Assembly (NCBI GenBank): GCA_014360655.1
Contig: JACIXC010000008.1
Span: forward strand, 1-64,000
Direction of reading: 5' to 3'
DNA length: 64,000 nt
Source: Actinomycetota bacterium
GTDB lineage: Bacteria; Actinomycetota; Geothermincolia; Geothermincolales; RBG-13-55-18
This document shows, piece after piece, positions 52,667-61,512 of this stretch; the first letter of the stretch is position 1, and every line of letters begins with the position of its first letter. The notes below the pieces were generated by a model, which saw nothing but the letters and a program-made list of their open reading frames with translations, was not told where the DNA came from and did no database searches. The translations under genes and the position numbers were made by a program.

Positions 52667-55654
52667 CTACGGGATGATGGAGCTTCCCAGGGAGTCGTGG
52701 GCCCAGGTCCTCCCTGCGCCGTAGACGGCGCGCTCGCAGACCACCGGCCCGCTCGCCTCCACGCGGGTGGAGACCTCCCAGGCTACGAGGTGGTCGTTGA
52801 GGCGGAAGGAACGGCGGGAGGCGGCCGGGATCACCTGGCCCTGCAGGCCCGCGGGCCTCCTCTCCCCCTCCGCGGTCTGCAGGACGAGGTCCACGGTGAC
52901 CGCCTCCTCGCCCGGGTTCTGCACCACCACCCAGGTCTCGAAGCCGCCCGCGGTGCACCCTTCCGCCAGGTACCAGGTGCGGGAGGCCTCGCTGGCTCCC
53001 AGGGAGTCGTGGGCCCAGGTCCTCCCTGCGCCGTAGACGGCGCGCTCGCAGACCACCGGCCCGCTCGCCTCCACGCGGGTGGAGACCTCCCAGGCTACGA
53101 GGTGGTCGTTGAGGCGGAAGGAACGGCGGGAGGCGGCCGGGATCACCTGGCCCTGCAGGCCCGCGGGCCTCCTCTCCCCCTCCGCGGTCTGCAGGACGAG
53201 GTCCACGGTGACCGCCTCCTCGCCCGGGTTCTGCACCACCACCCAGGTCTCGAAGCCGCCCGCGGTGCACCCTTCCGCCAGGTACCAGGTGCGGGCGGCC
53301 TCGCTGAACTCCGCCGACAGCGTGCGATCCCTTTCGGCGTCGAACACGTAAGGGTTGGCAGTGGAAACCTCTCTCCCTTCCTCCTTCCAACGGACAAAGC
53401 GGAAGCCGGCGGCGGGCAAGGCGGTGAGGGTAACACGTGATCCGTGTTTGTAAGTCCCGGTCCCCCAAACCCCGCCGGATCCCGCCGGCTCCACGTCGCA
53501 GGAGATGTCGTATTCGGTGAGCTCGAAGGTCACCCGGATGTCGTGATCCTTCTGGACGCCGGTGAGGGTATAGACCATCCCGCCCGCATCGGTGACGGGT
53601 TGCGCCACGCCGTTGTCGGTGATGCCCGCGATGCGGTGGCCGGGGGCTGGGGTGATGGTGAGACTGAGGTCGGAGGCGGCCACGGCCTCCAGCATGCCTT
53701 CGGGGTCGATGGAGCCTCCCGGCCCCGCGGAGGCCGAAACGGTGAAGATCGTCCCGTCGTGGCTCACGCTGAGCAGGGTGGCGTAGGCGTCGATGCGACC
53801 GTGACCGAAGTAATCGTCCCTGCCCGGTTCACCGAGATCCTTGGCGTTTTCGAAGATAGCTAGCTCCACTTGCTCCGGGGTATAGCCCGGACGCAATGAG
53901 AACACCAGGGCGGCCAGTCCCGCCACGTGGGGCGTGGCGTACGAGGTCCCCGAGCCGAAGGCGTAACCGCCGGATCCCTCGTACTTGGTCACGTAGATGT
54001 CGCGGCCGGGCGCGCTGGCGTCGACCCGGGCGTGGTGGTTGGAGAAAGAGGCCCACTGGTCCTGGTTGGTGGTGGCCGCGCAGCCGATGACGTTGTCCAG
54101 GCAGGCCGGGTATATTACGTAATCGGCGCCGTCGTTTCCCACCGCCGCGCACAGCACCATGCCCTTGGCATGAGCATAGTCGACCGCGTCCTGCACGGCC
54201 TGGGAGTAGAACGGGCTTCCCAGGCTCATGCTGGCGACCTTGGCCCCGTTGTCCGCCGCGTAATAGATGCCCTCCACCAGCTCGGCGATATCGAAGGCCC
54301 CCGCATCGTAGCCTGCCGCGCTCAGTACCTTCAGGGGCATGATCATGGCGCCGTGCGAGACCCCGGAGATGCCCCGCGCGTTGTCGCTCTCCGCGGCCAC
54401 CACCCCGCTCACCGAGGTGCCGTGGCCGAAATCGTCGCGCGGGTGTGGATTGGGGTTGGTCTTGAAATAGAAATCGTAGGTGGAGCTTCCCGACCACGCG
54501 GAACCGTTCCAGAGCCATTGCTGACCTTCGGGATACGGGTTCCTTCCCTGGAAAATATAGTAAAAATCGCTGGAGCTCAGGTTGGTGGTCCTGAAGACCA
54601 GGTAGCAGGTGGCGCCGGCAGCCAGGTGATAGGGGGAGGAGAGCTCCCGGTAGTGGAGGTTGAGGGTATCCACCAGCCTGCGCTCCGGCTCGTCGTCCGG
54701 GCATATGGTAAATGTTCCCAGGTCCGGTCCGTTGAGGTCGCTGCGCACGGAAACGGTTATTTCCCCCGTGGGGTTGCCCACCTTGAGGAGCAGGATGCCC
54801 ACGTGCGTGATGTCGTAACCGGTGCCCTTGATGGACTGGGCATACATCTGTGTGCCTGTCCCGGTGCCGAACTGGCGGTACTGGGGTATATAACTGCCGC
54901 CCGACTTTGAGAAGAAGAGGGTCTGAGAGATGCCCGCGAAGTTGTACCCGTGTACGTCGTCGACGTACCCGTTTGCGTCATCGTCTACGCCGTTGTCGGG
55001 AATCTCGTCCTCGTTGGTCCATATCTTCCCGTCCAGGTCGGGATGGTCAAATTTTATTCCTGAGTCCAGGACCGCCACCGTCACCGGGTGGGAGTATCCC
55101 CGCTCGATCTCCCAGGCCGCTGCCGCGCCGATGTCCGCCCCGGGCACGCCGGCCACGCCCCCGATGGTCTGCCCGGTGTTGTGCAGGCCCCACTGCAGGT
55201 TGAAATAGGAATCGTTGGGCACGAGCGGTAGGAGGGAGGGAATACCGACGAGTTTCTCGAGGCCTTCGCCGGGGACATGGTCTGCAGCCGGCGAGAAGTA
55301 GTTCGTGTAATTGGGTTCTGCGTACTCCACCTCGGGAAACGAGACGAGGTCGCCCGCTGCGCTCTCCACGGTGACCCCGGGGTTTAACCCCACCAGGAGC
55401 ACCCGGCCTTGCGGCGGCCCCATTTCCTTGAGTACGCGGCCGGCTCCGCAGAGCTCCAGGAGGTAGGACCGGCGTTCCTCGGGCGTGCCGGCGCGGAACT
55501 TGACCAGGAGCTCCCCCGGGACATAAGGCGGCATGGACAAGCTCAAGCCATGTGGGTACGGTTCTTCGCGGGCTCGGGGTACCTCGCAGGCATGGGAAAG
55601 GGAGGCGATAAAAAGAATCGCTCCCAGGGCGATGATGGTCTTGGTCGTCCTCAT
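52667..55654 (-). CDS. Secreted subtilisin-like protease (S8) with inserted and repeated domains
   Basis: 995 residues. After a signal peptide and prodomain come Asp197 (VAVLDSGI), His411 (FGHGTSVSG), oxyanion Asn507 and Ser571 (GSGTSYATPHVAG): a complete triad. About 165 residues lie between the Y-N-F-A-G after Asp197 and the His motif, forming a beta-sandwich like those used as choice-of-anchor domains. C-terminal to the protease are two beta repeats (S-A-G-P-G-G-S-I-D-P-E-G and its neighbour), then two 104-residue W-Y-L-A-E-G-C-T domains that are nearly identical. It may digest or bind surface or extracellular protein. AAGGG lies seven bases before the ATG. Confidence 0.93.
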   Translation of the reverse strand: MRTTKTIIALGAILFIASLSHACEVPRAREEPYPHGLSLSMPPYVPGELLVKFRAGTPEERRSYLLELCGAGRVLKEMGPPQGRVLLVGLNPGVTVESAAGDLVSFPEVEYAEPNYTNYFSPAADHVPGEGLEKLVGIPSLLPLVPNDSYFNLQWGLHNTGQTIGGVAGVPGADIGAAAAWEIERGYSHPVTVAVLDSGIKFDHPDLDGKIWTNEDEIPDNGVDDDANGYVDDVHGYNFAGISQTLFFSKSGGSYIPQYRQFGTGTGTQMYAQSIKGTGYDITHVGILLLKVGNPTGEITVSVRSDLNGPDLGTFTICPDDEPERRLVDTLNLHYRELSSPYHLAAGATCYLVFRTTNLSSSDFYYIFQGRNPYPEGQQWLWNGSAWSGSSTYDFYFKTNPNPHPRDDFGHGTSVSGVVAAESDNARGISGVSHGAMIMPLKVLSAAGYDAGAFDIAELVEGIYYAADNGAKVASMSLGSPFYSQAVQDAVDYAHAKGMVLCAAVGNDGADYVIYPACLDNVIGCAATTNQDQWASFSNHHARVDASAPGRDIYVTKYEGSGGYAFGSGTSYATPHVAGLAALVFSLRPGYTPEQVELAIFENAKDLGEPGRDDYFGHGRIDAYATLLSVSHDGTIFTVSASAGPGGSIDPEGMLEAVAASDLSLTITPAPGHRIAGITDNGVAQPVTDAGGMVYTLTGVQKDHDIRVTFELTEYDISCDVEPAGSGGVWGTGTYKHGSRVTLTALPAAGFRFVRWKEEGREVSTANPYVFDAERDRTLSAEFSEAARTWYLAEGCTAGGFETWVVVQNPGEEAVTVDLVLQTAEGERRPAGLQGQVIPAASRRSFRLNDHLVAWEVSTRVEASGPVVCERAVYGAGRTWAHDSLGASEASRTWYLAEGCTAGGFETWVVVQNPGEEAVTVDLVLQTAEGERRPAGLQGQVIPAASRRSFRLNDHLVAWEVSTRVEASGPVVCERAVYGAGRTWAHDSLGSSIIP
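52686..53309. repeat. 312-bp tandem duplication inside the subtilase gene
   Basis: Bases from 52686 and from 52998 match for about 300 positions in a row; differences appear only at the module junctions. The unit is 104 codons. Near-identity of DNA indicates a recent duplication or ongoing gene conversion. Confidence 0.9.
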
Positions 55655-55967
55655 CTCGTTTCCCTTGTCCCCGGCGTTGTGAGCGCGACGCGGGCTTCAT
55701 TTATCTTATATGAATTTTCGACATTTCCCGCGCCAAACTTGTCACGCGGCTTTCACGCGCATCGCGTCTCTCATCGGGTGCAGGATGCAGGACAGGCTCG
55801 CGCGGGCACGGTGCAATGGTCGCTCGTCTCGCGCACCTCATCTCGTCACGGGCATGTGTTTTACATGGCGGTAACATATTATGATCAGCGGGGATGACCG
55901 GGCAGGGCGGACGTAGCGGGAGAAGCGGCTTGTGGCGGGCAAGGACCGCGGAAGAAAGGAGGTCGTC
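55655..55967. other. Divergent control region of protease and hydrolase
   Basis: 313 bases between two divergent genes. An AT-rich stretch near 55700-55735 (ATTTATCTTATATGAATTTTC) on the protease side and AACATATTATGATC at about 55873 on the hydrolase side are likely promoter sites; on the plus strand TATTAT at 55877 is a fair -10. Confidence 0.4.
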
Positions 55968-57041
55968 ATGGAACGGATCAGCGATCAACCGGGCAACACC
56001 CCCTTGAGGGAGGTTCCAGGCGATTACCATCCCCCGGGCAGCGGGCGGTGGTTCGTTCTCGAGGGCGGCCCGGACCACGGCAAGAAGATGTTCTTCTACG
56101 ACGTGGTCCTGGGGGACGGCGAGCCCGCCGCCACCGTGGTCTTCGTGCACGGAAACCCCGAGAATTCCTATGCCTACCGCAAGGTGCTGGAGGAGCTGAA
56201 GCGCAGGGCGGCGTCGCCCTTCCGGGCGGTGGCCATGGACCACATCGGCTTCGGGCTCTCGGACCAGGCGACCTACGAGATGACCGCCATGGACCACGCG
56301 GAGAACCTCCTGCAGCTGGTGCGCTACCTTGACCTGAAGGACGTGACCCTCGTGGTGCACGACTGGGGCGGCCCCGCCGGCATCGGCGCCTTTATCAGGG
56401 AACCGGAGAGGGTATCGAACCTGGTGATCCTCAACACCACCGTGTTCCCCGTGCCGGAGAGCGGCCTCACCTTCAGGAACTACCCCATATCCTGGTTGGG
56501 GTGGTGCAACATCCCCAGGATCACCCCGGTGTTCATGTGGCAGTTCATCGGGCCCTACGCCGTTTTCCGCACCCCCGTGGGCGCCTTGCGCCTTCTGTCG
56601 GGGCTGGCCTATTTCACGGCGGCGACCGCCCTGGGCCGTATCCCCGGGAGGGAGAAGGAGGCGAAAAGGGTCTACCGCGACCAGTTTCGGCCGCGCATGA
56701 ACGCCAGGAGCGGGCGCAGGATGTGCCTGCTCACCAGGTACTGGGGGAAGGGCAGCGTCTACAGGGCACGCGGTGTGGGAAAGCGGGACACCGCGCCCTT
56801 TTACGAGTATATTCAGGAAAATATCGGGAAATGCTGGGGTCCCGGGGGGAGAAACGTCGGCGTGCGCGCGGTGCTGGGAGGATGGGACCCCCTGGCGAAG
56901 GAGGAAGTGGTCAGGCAGTGGATCCAAGCCTTGCCCCAGCTTGAGGGCAAGGTCAACATCTTCCCCGGTGTAAGCCATTTCATAGAGGTGGAAAGGCCCG
57001 GGGCGGCTGCGGAAGCCATAAGGGAGGTCGCCGGGCTTTGA
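55968..57041 (+). CDS. Haloalkane dehalogenase-like alpha/beta hydrolase
   Basis: 357 residues. The nucleophile elbow is VVHDWGGPAG with Asp132, as in haloalkane dehalogenases (most hydrolases use Ser). Asn63 of HGNPENSY and Trp133 match the halide-stabilising pair. The catalytic His is about residue 337 (GVSHFIEVERP), and an acid Asp lies in GGWDPLA. The cap domain is aromatic. So C-halogen hydrolysis is likely, though related enzymes with Asp can act as epoxide hydrolases (these lack the Asn). AAGGAGG lies five bases before the ATG at 55968. No other dehalogenation gene is near. Confidence 0.85.
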   Translation: MERISDQPGNTPLREVPGDYHPPGSGRWFVLEGGPDHGKKMFFYDVVLGDGEPAATVVFVHGNPENSYAYRKVLEELKRRAASPFRAVAMDHIGFGLSDQATYEMTAMDHAENLLQLVRYLDLKDVTLVVHDWGGPAGIGAFIREPERVSNLVILNTTVFPVPESGLTFRNYPISWLGWCNIPRITPVFMWQFIGPYAVFRTPVGALRLLSGLAYFTAATALGRIPGREKEAKRVYRDQFRPRMNARSGRRMCLLTRYWGKGSVYRARGVGKRDTAPFYEYIQENIGKCWGPGGRNVGVRAVLGGWDPLAKEEVVRQWIQALPQLEGKVNIFPGVSHFIEVERPGAAAEAIREVAGL

Positions 57042-57565
57042 CTCGCCCCCCGGTTATTACTCGCCGCATCCCGCCCGGGAAAAGAAGGTGATGCGAGCCG
57101 AGCGCGGTCCCTTGTGTTTGCCGCGCTCTGACCGCGCCTTGCTTGTGGCGGTGCTCCGCCGGCCCCGGACCGGTTTGCCGGCACCCAGGCCGGCGACGTA
57201 CCCGCGATGAAGCCCGAGATCGGCGTTCCCGGTGGCAGGCCCGCAGGCGCACGAGGTCCCCGGGAGGCGCGGGACGTTGAGGAAGCGGTCTCGGCGATGC
57301 GCGGAGGAGATCTCGACGGCGTGCTGAGGAAAGGGTCGCCGGGAGAGCCTCGGCCCCGTCCGCTCGCCTCCCGTGCGACGGGTACCCCGACAGGCCGTTT
57401 TTTCAATGTGCCGTCGAAGCCGGTAAAATGGTAAACGGTCGTGTTTCCTTGTCGTGAGGCGACCCGGCACCCCGTCGTGAAGCCGGGGAAAGCGACCTCG
57501 ATGGAATATCGTGTCAGGTAGGTCCCGGGGCACGAGCGCGGCTTCTTGCCAGGGGAGGTCGAAAG
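57042..57565. other. Intergenic region before paaK
   Basis: 524 bases with no convincing gene; a plus-strand frame at 57207-57434 has no ribosome site and reads like GC-rich noise. At about 57399-57430 TTTTTTCAATGTG and GGTAAAATGG could form a promoter (TTCAAT, 16-bp spacer, TAAAAT) for the PaaK gene. Confidence 0.35.
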
Positions 57566-58897
57566 GTGGAACGGGAACCGCAGCCTGGATTCTGGAACCG
57601 GGAGATGGAGCTCCTCCCGCGCGAGGAGATCGAGGCCCTGCAGTTGCGGCGATTGCGCGAGGTGTTGCAGAGGTGCGCGCGCAGCCCTTTTTACCGTGAC
57701 CTGTTCCGGGAAGCGTCCTTTGACCCCGAGAGATTGACCTCCCTCGCAGACCTGAGAGCTATCCCCTTCACGGACAAGGATACCCTGCGGGGAGGCGACC
57801 CGGCGCGTTTCCTCACCGTGCCCCTCGAGGAGGTCGTGCGCGTGCATTCCTCCTCGGGCACCACAGGGCAGGCCACGGTGGTCTTCCACACCGCGCGGGA
57901 CATCGACGCCTGGGCGGAGCTGGTGGCGCGCTGCATGTTCATGACCGGGGTGCGCCGCCACGACGTCTTCCAGAACATGATGGGCTACGGCCTGTTCACC
58001 GGGGGACTGGGCTTCCACTACGCGGCGGAGCGCATAGGCGCCCTGGTCATCCCCGCGGGGTCCGGCAACAGCAGGCGCCAGATACAGCTCATGCGGGATT
58101 TCCATACCACCGTGGTGCACGTGATACCCAGCTACGCCCTCTACCTGCTGGAGGTCTTCCGCGAGATGGGACTGGACCCGGCGAAGGACACCGACCTGCG
58201 CATCGCCTTCATCGGCGCGGAACCCCACACGGAGAGCCTGCGGCAGCGCCTGGAAAAGTCCTACGGGGTGAAGGCCTACAACTCCTATGGCCTCACGGAG
58301 ATGAACGGCCCCGGGGTGGCCTTCGAGTGCCCCTACCAGGAGGGGATGCACTTGTGGGAGGACAGCTTCCTGCTCGAGGTCATCGACCCCGAGACCCTGC
58401 AGCCGGTGCCCGACGGCGAGGAGGGGGAGCTGGTCCTCACCACCCTCAACCGCGAGGGCATGCCCCTGCTGCGCTACCGCACGCGCGACCTTGCCTTCGT
58501 CTACCCGGAACCGTGCCGCTGCGGCAGGGCCCACCGGCGCATATCGCGCATCAAGGGGCGCACGGACGACATGTTCATCGTCAAGGGGGTGAACATCTTC
58601 CCCATGCAGGTGGAGAGGGTGCTCCTGGGCATACTGGGGGTGGGCTCCAACTACCAGATCATTCTGGACACCGTGGAGTCGCGCGACGAGATGCGCGTCC
58701 TGGTTGAAGTGGCCGGGGACCTTTGGCACGGGGAGGTGCGCGAGCTCAACCGCCTGCGCAAGAGGATAGTGGAGGAGCTGCGCCAGGAGATACTGGTCAC
58801 ACCCCTGGTGGAGCTGGTGGAACCAGGCACGCTGCCCGCCGGGGAGGGCAAGGCGGTGCGCGTTCTGGACAGGAGAGAATTCGCGAGGGGGGAATGA
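57566..58897 (+). CDS. paaK: Phenylacetate-CoA ligase family protein
   Basis: 443 residues. It activates an aryl acid (phenylacetate or similar) with ATP to its CoA thioester. Signature: V-H-S-S-S-G-T-T-G-Q-A (P-loop), Y-N-S-Y-G-L-T-E-M-N-G-P-G, and R-T-D-D-M-F-I-V-K-G-V-N-I-F-P at the C-terminal domain hinge. Start is a GTG at 57566 with GGGAGG seven bases upstream. With IorAB (which makes aryl-acetyl-CoA from aryl-pyruvate) it could form two ways to the same CoA esters, although they lie 50 kb apart. The ACT-domain gene follows with overlap. Confidence 0.92.
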   Translation: MEREPQPGFWNREMELLPREEIEALQLRRLREVLQRCARSPFYRDLFREASFDPERLTSLADLRAIPFTDKDTLRGGDPARFLTVPLEEVVRVHSSSGTTGQATVVFHTARDIDAWAELVARCMFMTGVRRHDVFQNMMGYGLFTGGLGFHYAAERIGALVIPAGSGNSRRQIQLMRDFHTTVVHVIPSYALYLLEVFREMGLDPAKDTDLRIAFIGAEPHTESLRQRLEKSYGVKAYNSYGLTEMNGPGVAFECPYQEGMHLWEDSFLLEVIDPETLQPVPDGEEGELVLTTLNREGMPLLRYRTRDLAFVYPEPCRCGRAHRRISRIKGRTDDMFIVKGVNIFPMQVERVLLGILGVGSNYQIILDTVESRDEMRVLVEVAGDLWHGEVRELNRLRKRIVEELRQEILVTPLVELVEPGTLPAGEGKAVRVLDRREFARGE

Positions 58898-59328
58898 GGA
58901 TGGCTCACCAGGTGAACGTCTTCGCGCAGAACCAGCCCGGCAGGCTGGAGAGGCTCACCGAGGTGCTCGCGGAGGAGGGCGTGAACCTCAGGGCCGTCAC
59001 CATAGCGGGCGCGGATGATTTCGGCGTCATCAAGCTCCTTGCGGATGATCCGCAGCGAGCATACCAGGCGCTCCGGCGCGAGGGTTTCTCCGCCTTCCTC
59101 AAGGAGGTCATAGCGGTGATCATGGACGACCGCCCGGGCGGGTTGCACCGCGTGTGCAGGGTGCTGGGCGAGAGAGGCGTCAACATCGAGGACGCTTACG
59201 GCTTCGTGGTGCAGGATAGGCGGACCGCGGTGCTGGTGGTGGAGGTGGAGAAGATCCCCGAGGCCGAGGAGATCCTCAAGAGCGGCGGCTTCACCCTCAT
59301 GAGCGACCGGGAACTCTATTCCCTTTAG
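58894..59328 (+). CDS. Tandem ACT-domain protein
   Basis: 144 residues with two ACT domains (about 6-65 and 75-140). Each has the ligand loop pattern: N-Q-P-G-R-L-E-R-L and D-R-P-G-G-L-H-R-V. Such stand-alone ACT proteins often follow phenylacetate-CoA ligases and are thought to sense an amino acid or its aryl product. The ATG at 58894 overlaps the paaK stop codon (ATGA), with GAGGGGGGA upstream; an ATG at 58900 is also possible. Translational coupling indicates joint control with the ligase. Confidence 0.92.
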   Translation: MRMAHQVNVFAQNQPGRLERLTEVLAEEGVNLRAVTIAGADDFGVIKLLADDPQRAYQALRREGFSAFLKEVIAVIMDDRPGGLHRVCRVLGERGVNIEDAYGFVVQDRRTAVLVVEVEKIPEAEEILKSGGFTLMSDRELYSL

Positions 59329-59373
59329 CATCCATCGCCAGGCACCCGGAGCCGGGCTGGGTGGGGACAGATA

Positions 59374-59835
59374 GGCCGGGACGGGGGCTCGTGCTCGCTC
59401 CGCGACGCGCGGCCTCGCGATGGTTTCCCCTCTTCATGCAGGAGCTCCATGAATGCAAGGGTTTACCATCTGCCTTCCTGGTCCGGAGGCCGCTTGCGAT
59501 GTCCCTCGCCCGACCCCCGGAACCGGCCCGGGTGGGTGGTTCGGTAAAGGCTCGCTGCGACCGACCCGGTCGTTCCCGGCCTTGGTGGTTGCGTATCAGT
59601 CCTTCTTCCGGCCCGGGGCCTCAGGGTAACGGTCTCGCTCGGCGCCGCGCACCTTCTTTACAATCCAAACGTGGGATAGGCGCGCTCGCTGCGACCGACC
59701 CTGTAGTTCCCCGGGCTGGTTGGGCGATAAACCGGAGGCCGCTTGCGATGTCCCTCGCCCGACCCCCGGAACCGGCCCGGGTGGGTGGTTCAGTAAAGGC
59801 TCGCTGCGACCGACCCGGTCGTTCCCGGCCTTCGT
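59374..59835. repeat. Modular intergenic repeat cluster, locus 3 of 3
   Basis: Modules in order: 59374-59422 (GGGGGCTCGTGCTCGCTCC type), 59485-59587 (GAGGCCGCTTGCGATGTC to GACCCGGTCGTTCCC), 59602-59720 (CTTCTTCCGGCCCGGGGCC to CTGTAGTTCCCCGGGCTG), and 59731-59835 (second copy of the 59485 module). The modules match those at 12.4 and 47 kb. The rest of 59329-59963 contains no gene. Confidence 0.85.
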
Positions 59836-59963
59836 TGATCGTGTATCCGTCCTTTGTCCGGCCCACAACGGGGGAATAAGTGCCTGGTGGGCGCGGCGTT
59901 CTGGCCATAGAAAATACTGTTAACATTGGTTTAGGCTGCGTGTGCCACGAGGAGGGTGGGAAC

Positions 59964-60455
59964 ATGAAGTACGGCAGGCAGGTCTCCGCGGGGGGTGTCC
60001 TCGTTAGGCCGGCCGCGAAGGGATATGAAGTGGCGGTGATCCGGCTGAAGGGGGGCAAGGTACTTGCCCTGCCCAAGGGGCTGGTGGACGAGGGGGAAAG
60101 CCCGGAGGAGGCAGCCCTGAGGGAGGTCAGGGAGGAGACGGGGATGGAGGGGGAGGTGGTCGCCCCCCTTGGATACATACGCTATTACTATTACTCAAAG
60201 GAGGAGAACACGCGCTACTTCAAGCTGGTCCATTTCTTCCTCCTCCGCTACCGTGGCGGAAGCGAGCGGGATCATGACTGGGAGGTGGAGGGGGTGGAAT
60301 GGCTCCCCCTGGAAAAAGCCCGCACGTCCTTATCCTATAAGGGAGAGAGGGAAGTGCTGGACAGGGCATGGGAATATATGGAAAAGCAAGGATTGACGGG
60401 CGGACGGGGAGGAAAGGGCGGGCAGGGTGGAGAGATGGAAGGAAAGAGCGGATGA
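59964..60455 (+). CDS. NUDIX hydrolase
   Basis: 163 residues. The NUDIX box is G-L-V-D-E-G-E-S-P-E-E-A-A then LREVREETG. The N-terminus (SAGGVLVR then K-V-L-A-L-P-K-G) fits the MutT/diadenosine-polyphosphate-hydrolase type. A Gly/Lys-rich tail ends it. GGAGG lies eight bases before the ATG at 59964. Its stop overlaps the ATG of the DUF488 gene (ATGA), so the two are coupled. The likely role is cleaning up nucleotide derivatives. Confidence 0.9.
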   Translation: MKYGRQVSAGGVLVRPAAKGYEVAVIRLKGGKVLALPKGLVDEGESPEEAALREVREETGMEGEVVAPLGYIRYYYYSKEENTRYFKLVHFFLLRYRGGSERDHDWEVEGVEWLPLEKARTSLSYKGEREVLDRAWEYMEKQGLTGGRGGKGGQGGEMEGKSG

Positions 60456-61033
60456 CGAAGGCGGGTGACGGCGTGGAGGGCAAGCCCGAACAAGAGGTCA
60501 AGGGGCGCGAGCCGGAGATGTCCTCGCAGGCGAACGACGACCGGCCCGAAGCCGCGGGAAGGGTGGTCTATACCCTGGGCACCAGCACGCGGACCATGGA
60601 GGAATTCCTGAATCTCCTCGCCCTTCGGGGTATCGCGCGTGTGTGCGACGTGCGCTCCTTCCCCGGCAGCCGGCGCTATCCCCATTTCAGTCGAGAGGCT
60701 TTCGCCTCCTCCCTGCAGGAGGCGGGATATGATTACCGCTGGCTGGGCGAGACGCTGGGCGGTTACCGCAAAGGCGGCTACGAGGCGCACATGCATAGCC
60801 GCGAGTTCGAGGAGGGTATGGAGGAGCTGGAGAGGCTGGCGGGAGAGATGCCCACCGCCGTGGTCTGCGCCGAGCTTCTCCCCTGGAAGTGCCACCGCCG
60901 CTTTATCGCTTCCGCCCTGGAGGAAAGGGGATGGCGGGTCGTCCACGTGATAGACGCGCAAAGGGAATGGAAACCCCGCGACAAGTCCGGGTCCCTCTCC
61001 CTCCCCTCGGAGGAACCCGCAAGGGAGGAATGA
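60452..61033 (+). CDS. DUF488-family protein
   Basis: 193 residues. After a charged start of about 45 residues come the family's marks: VYTLGTSTRTMEEFLNLL, C-D-V-R-S-F-P-G-S-R-R-Y-P-H-F-S, and C-A-E-L-L-P-W-K-C-H-R-R (members often have C-A-E-x-x-x-x-x-C-H-R). DUF488 is widespread; its chemistry is not settled, though the two Cys and His suggest a metal or nucleic-acid role. The ATG overlaps the NUDIX stop, so function may be linked. Confidence 0.87.
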   Translation: MTKAGDGVEGKPEQEVKGREPEMSSQANDDRPEAAGRVVYTLGTSTRTMEEFLNLLALRGIARVCDVRSFPGSRRYPHFSREAFASSLQEAGYDYRWLGETLGGYRKGGYEAHMHSREFEEGMEELERLAGEMPTAVVCAELLPWKCHRRFIASALEERGWRVVHVIDAQREWKPRDKSGSLSLPSEEPAREE

Positions 61034-61512
61034 GGTCCTGCTCCCGTCTGCCGCGTACGGGCGGCAATGGCCCATCCTTGGCGCCGGCTCCGGGCCCGCT
61101 GTTGTTTCGGTCATCTCGGCCCCACCCGTTACCAACGGCTCGCACCGGACCCCTCCCTTTCCCACTAGTTTGCGCCCGGGCCCACCTGGGTACACCCGTT
61201 CCCACCGGGTCCCACCGGACCCCACCCGGGTAAACCAATTCCCAACGGCTTGCACCGGGATCCACCCGGTTACGGCAGGTCTTACCGGACACCACCCGGT
61301 TACGGCAGGCCTCACCGGCTCCCCTTGCCGCAGAGGTGGCCTCTTTTCAAGGCTTAATCAACCGGAAGGGTGATGTGGCCCACCGGCCGCGGGAACGAAG
61401 GAAGAACCGAAAAGGAAGCGGCGTTCGTGTCGTGATGGCGACGCCGGTGCGTCACGGTCCGCGTGGCCGGGCAAGGCCGGAGCGGTCGTGGATAGGGGGA
61501 AAGGAGGCGGCC
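61034..61512. repeat. Intergenic degenerate CCCACCCGGTT repeat tract
   Basis: From about 61110 to 61320 words such as CCCACCGG, CACCCGTTCCCACC and CACCCGGTTACGGCAGG recur; the longest exact copy is ACCACCCGGTTACGGCAGG with one near-match (61262-61280 and 61292-61310). The tract is strongly pyrimidine-rich on the plus strand. No gene; the last 70 bases before the next ATG hold AAGGAGG. Confidence 0.6.

Noticed and set aside
57207-57434. Possible small gene before paaK
   Set aside because: No ribosome site, biased composition and no visible domain.
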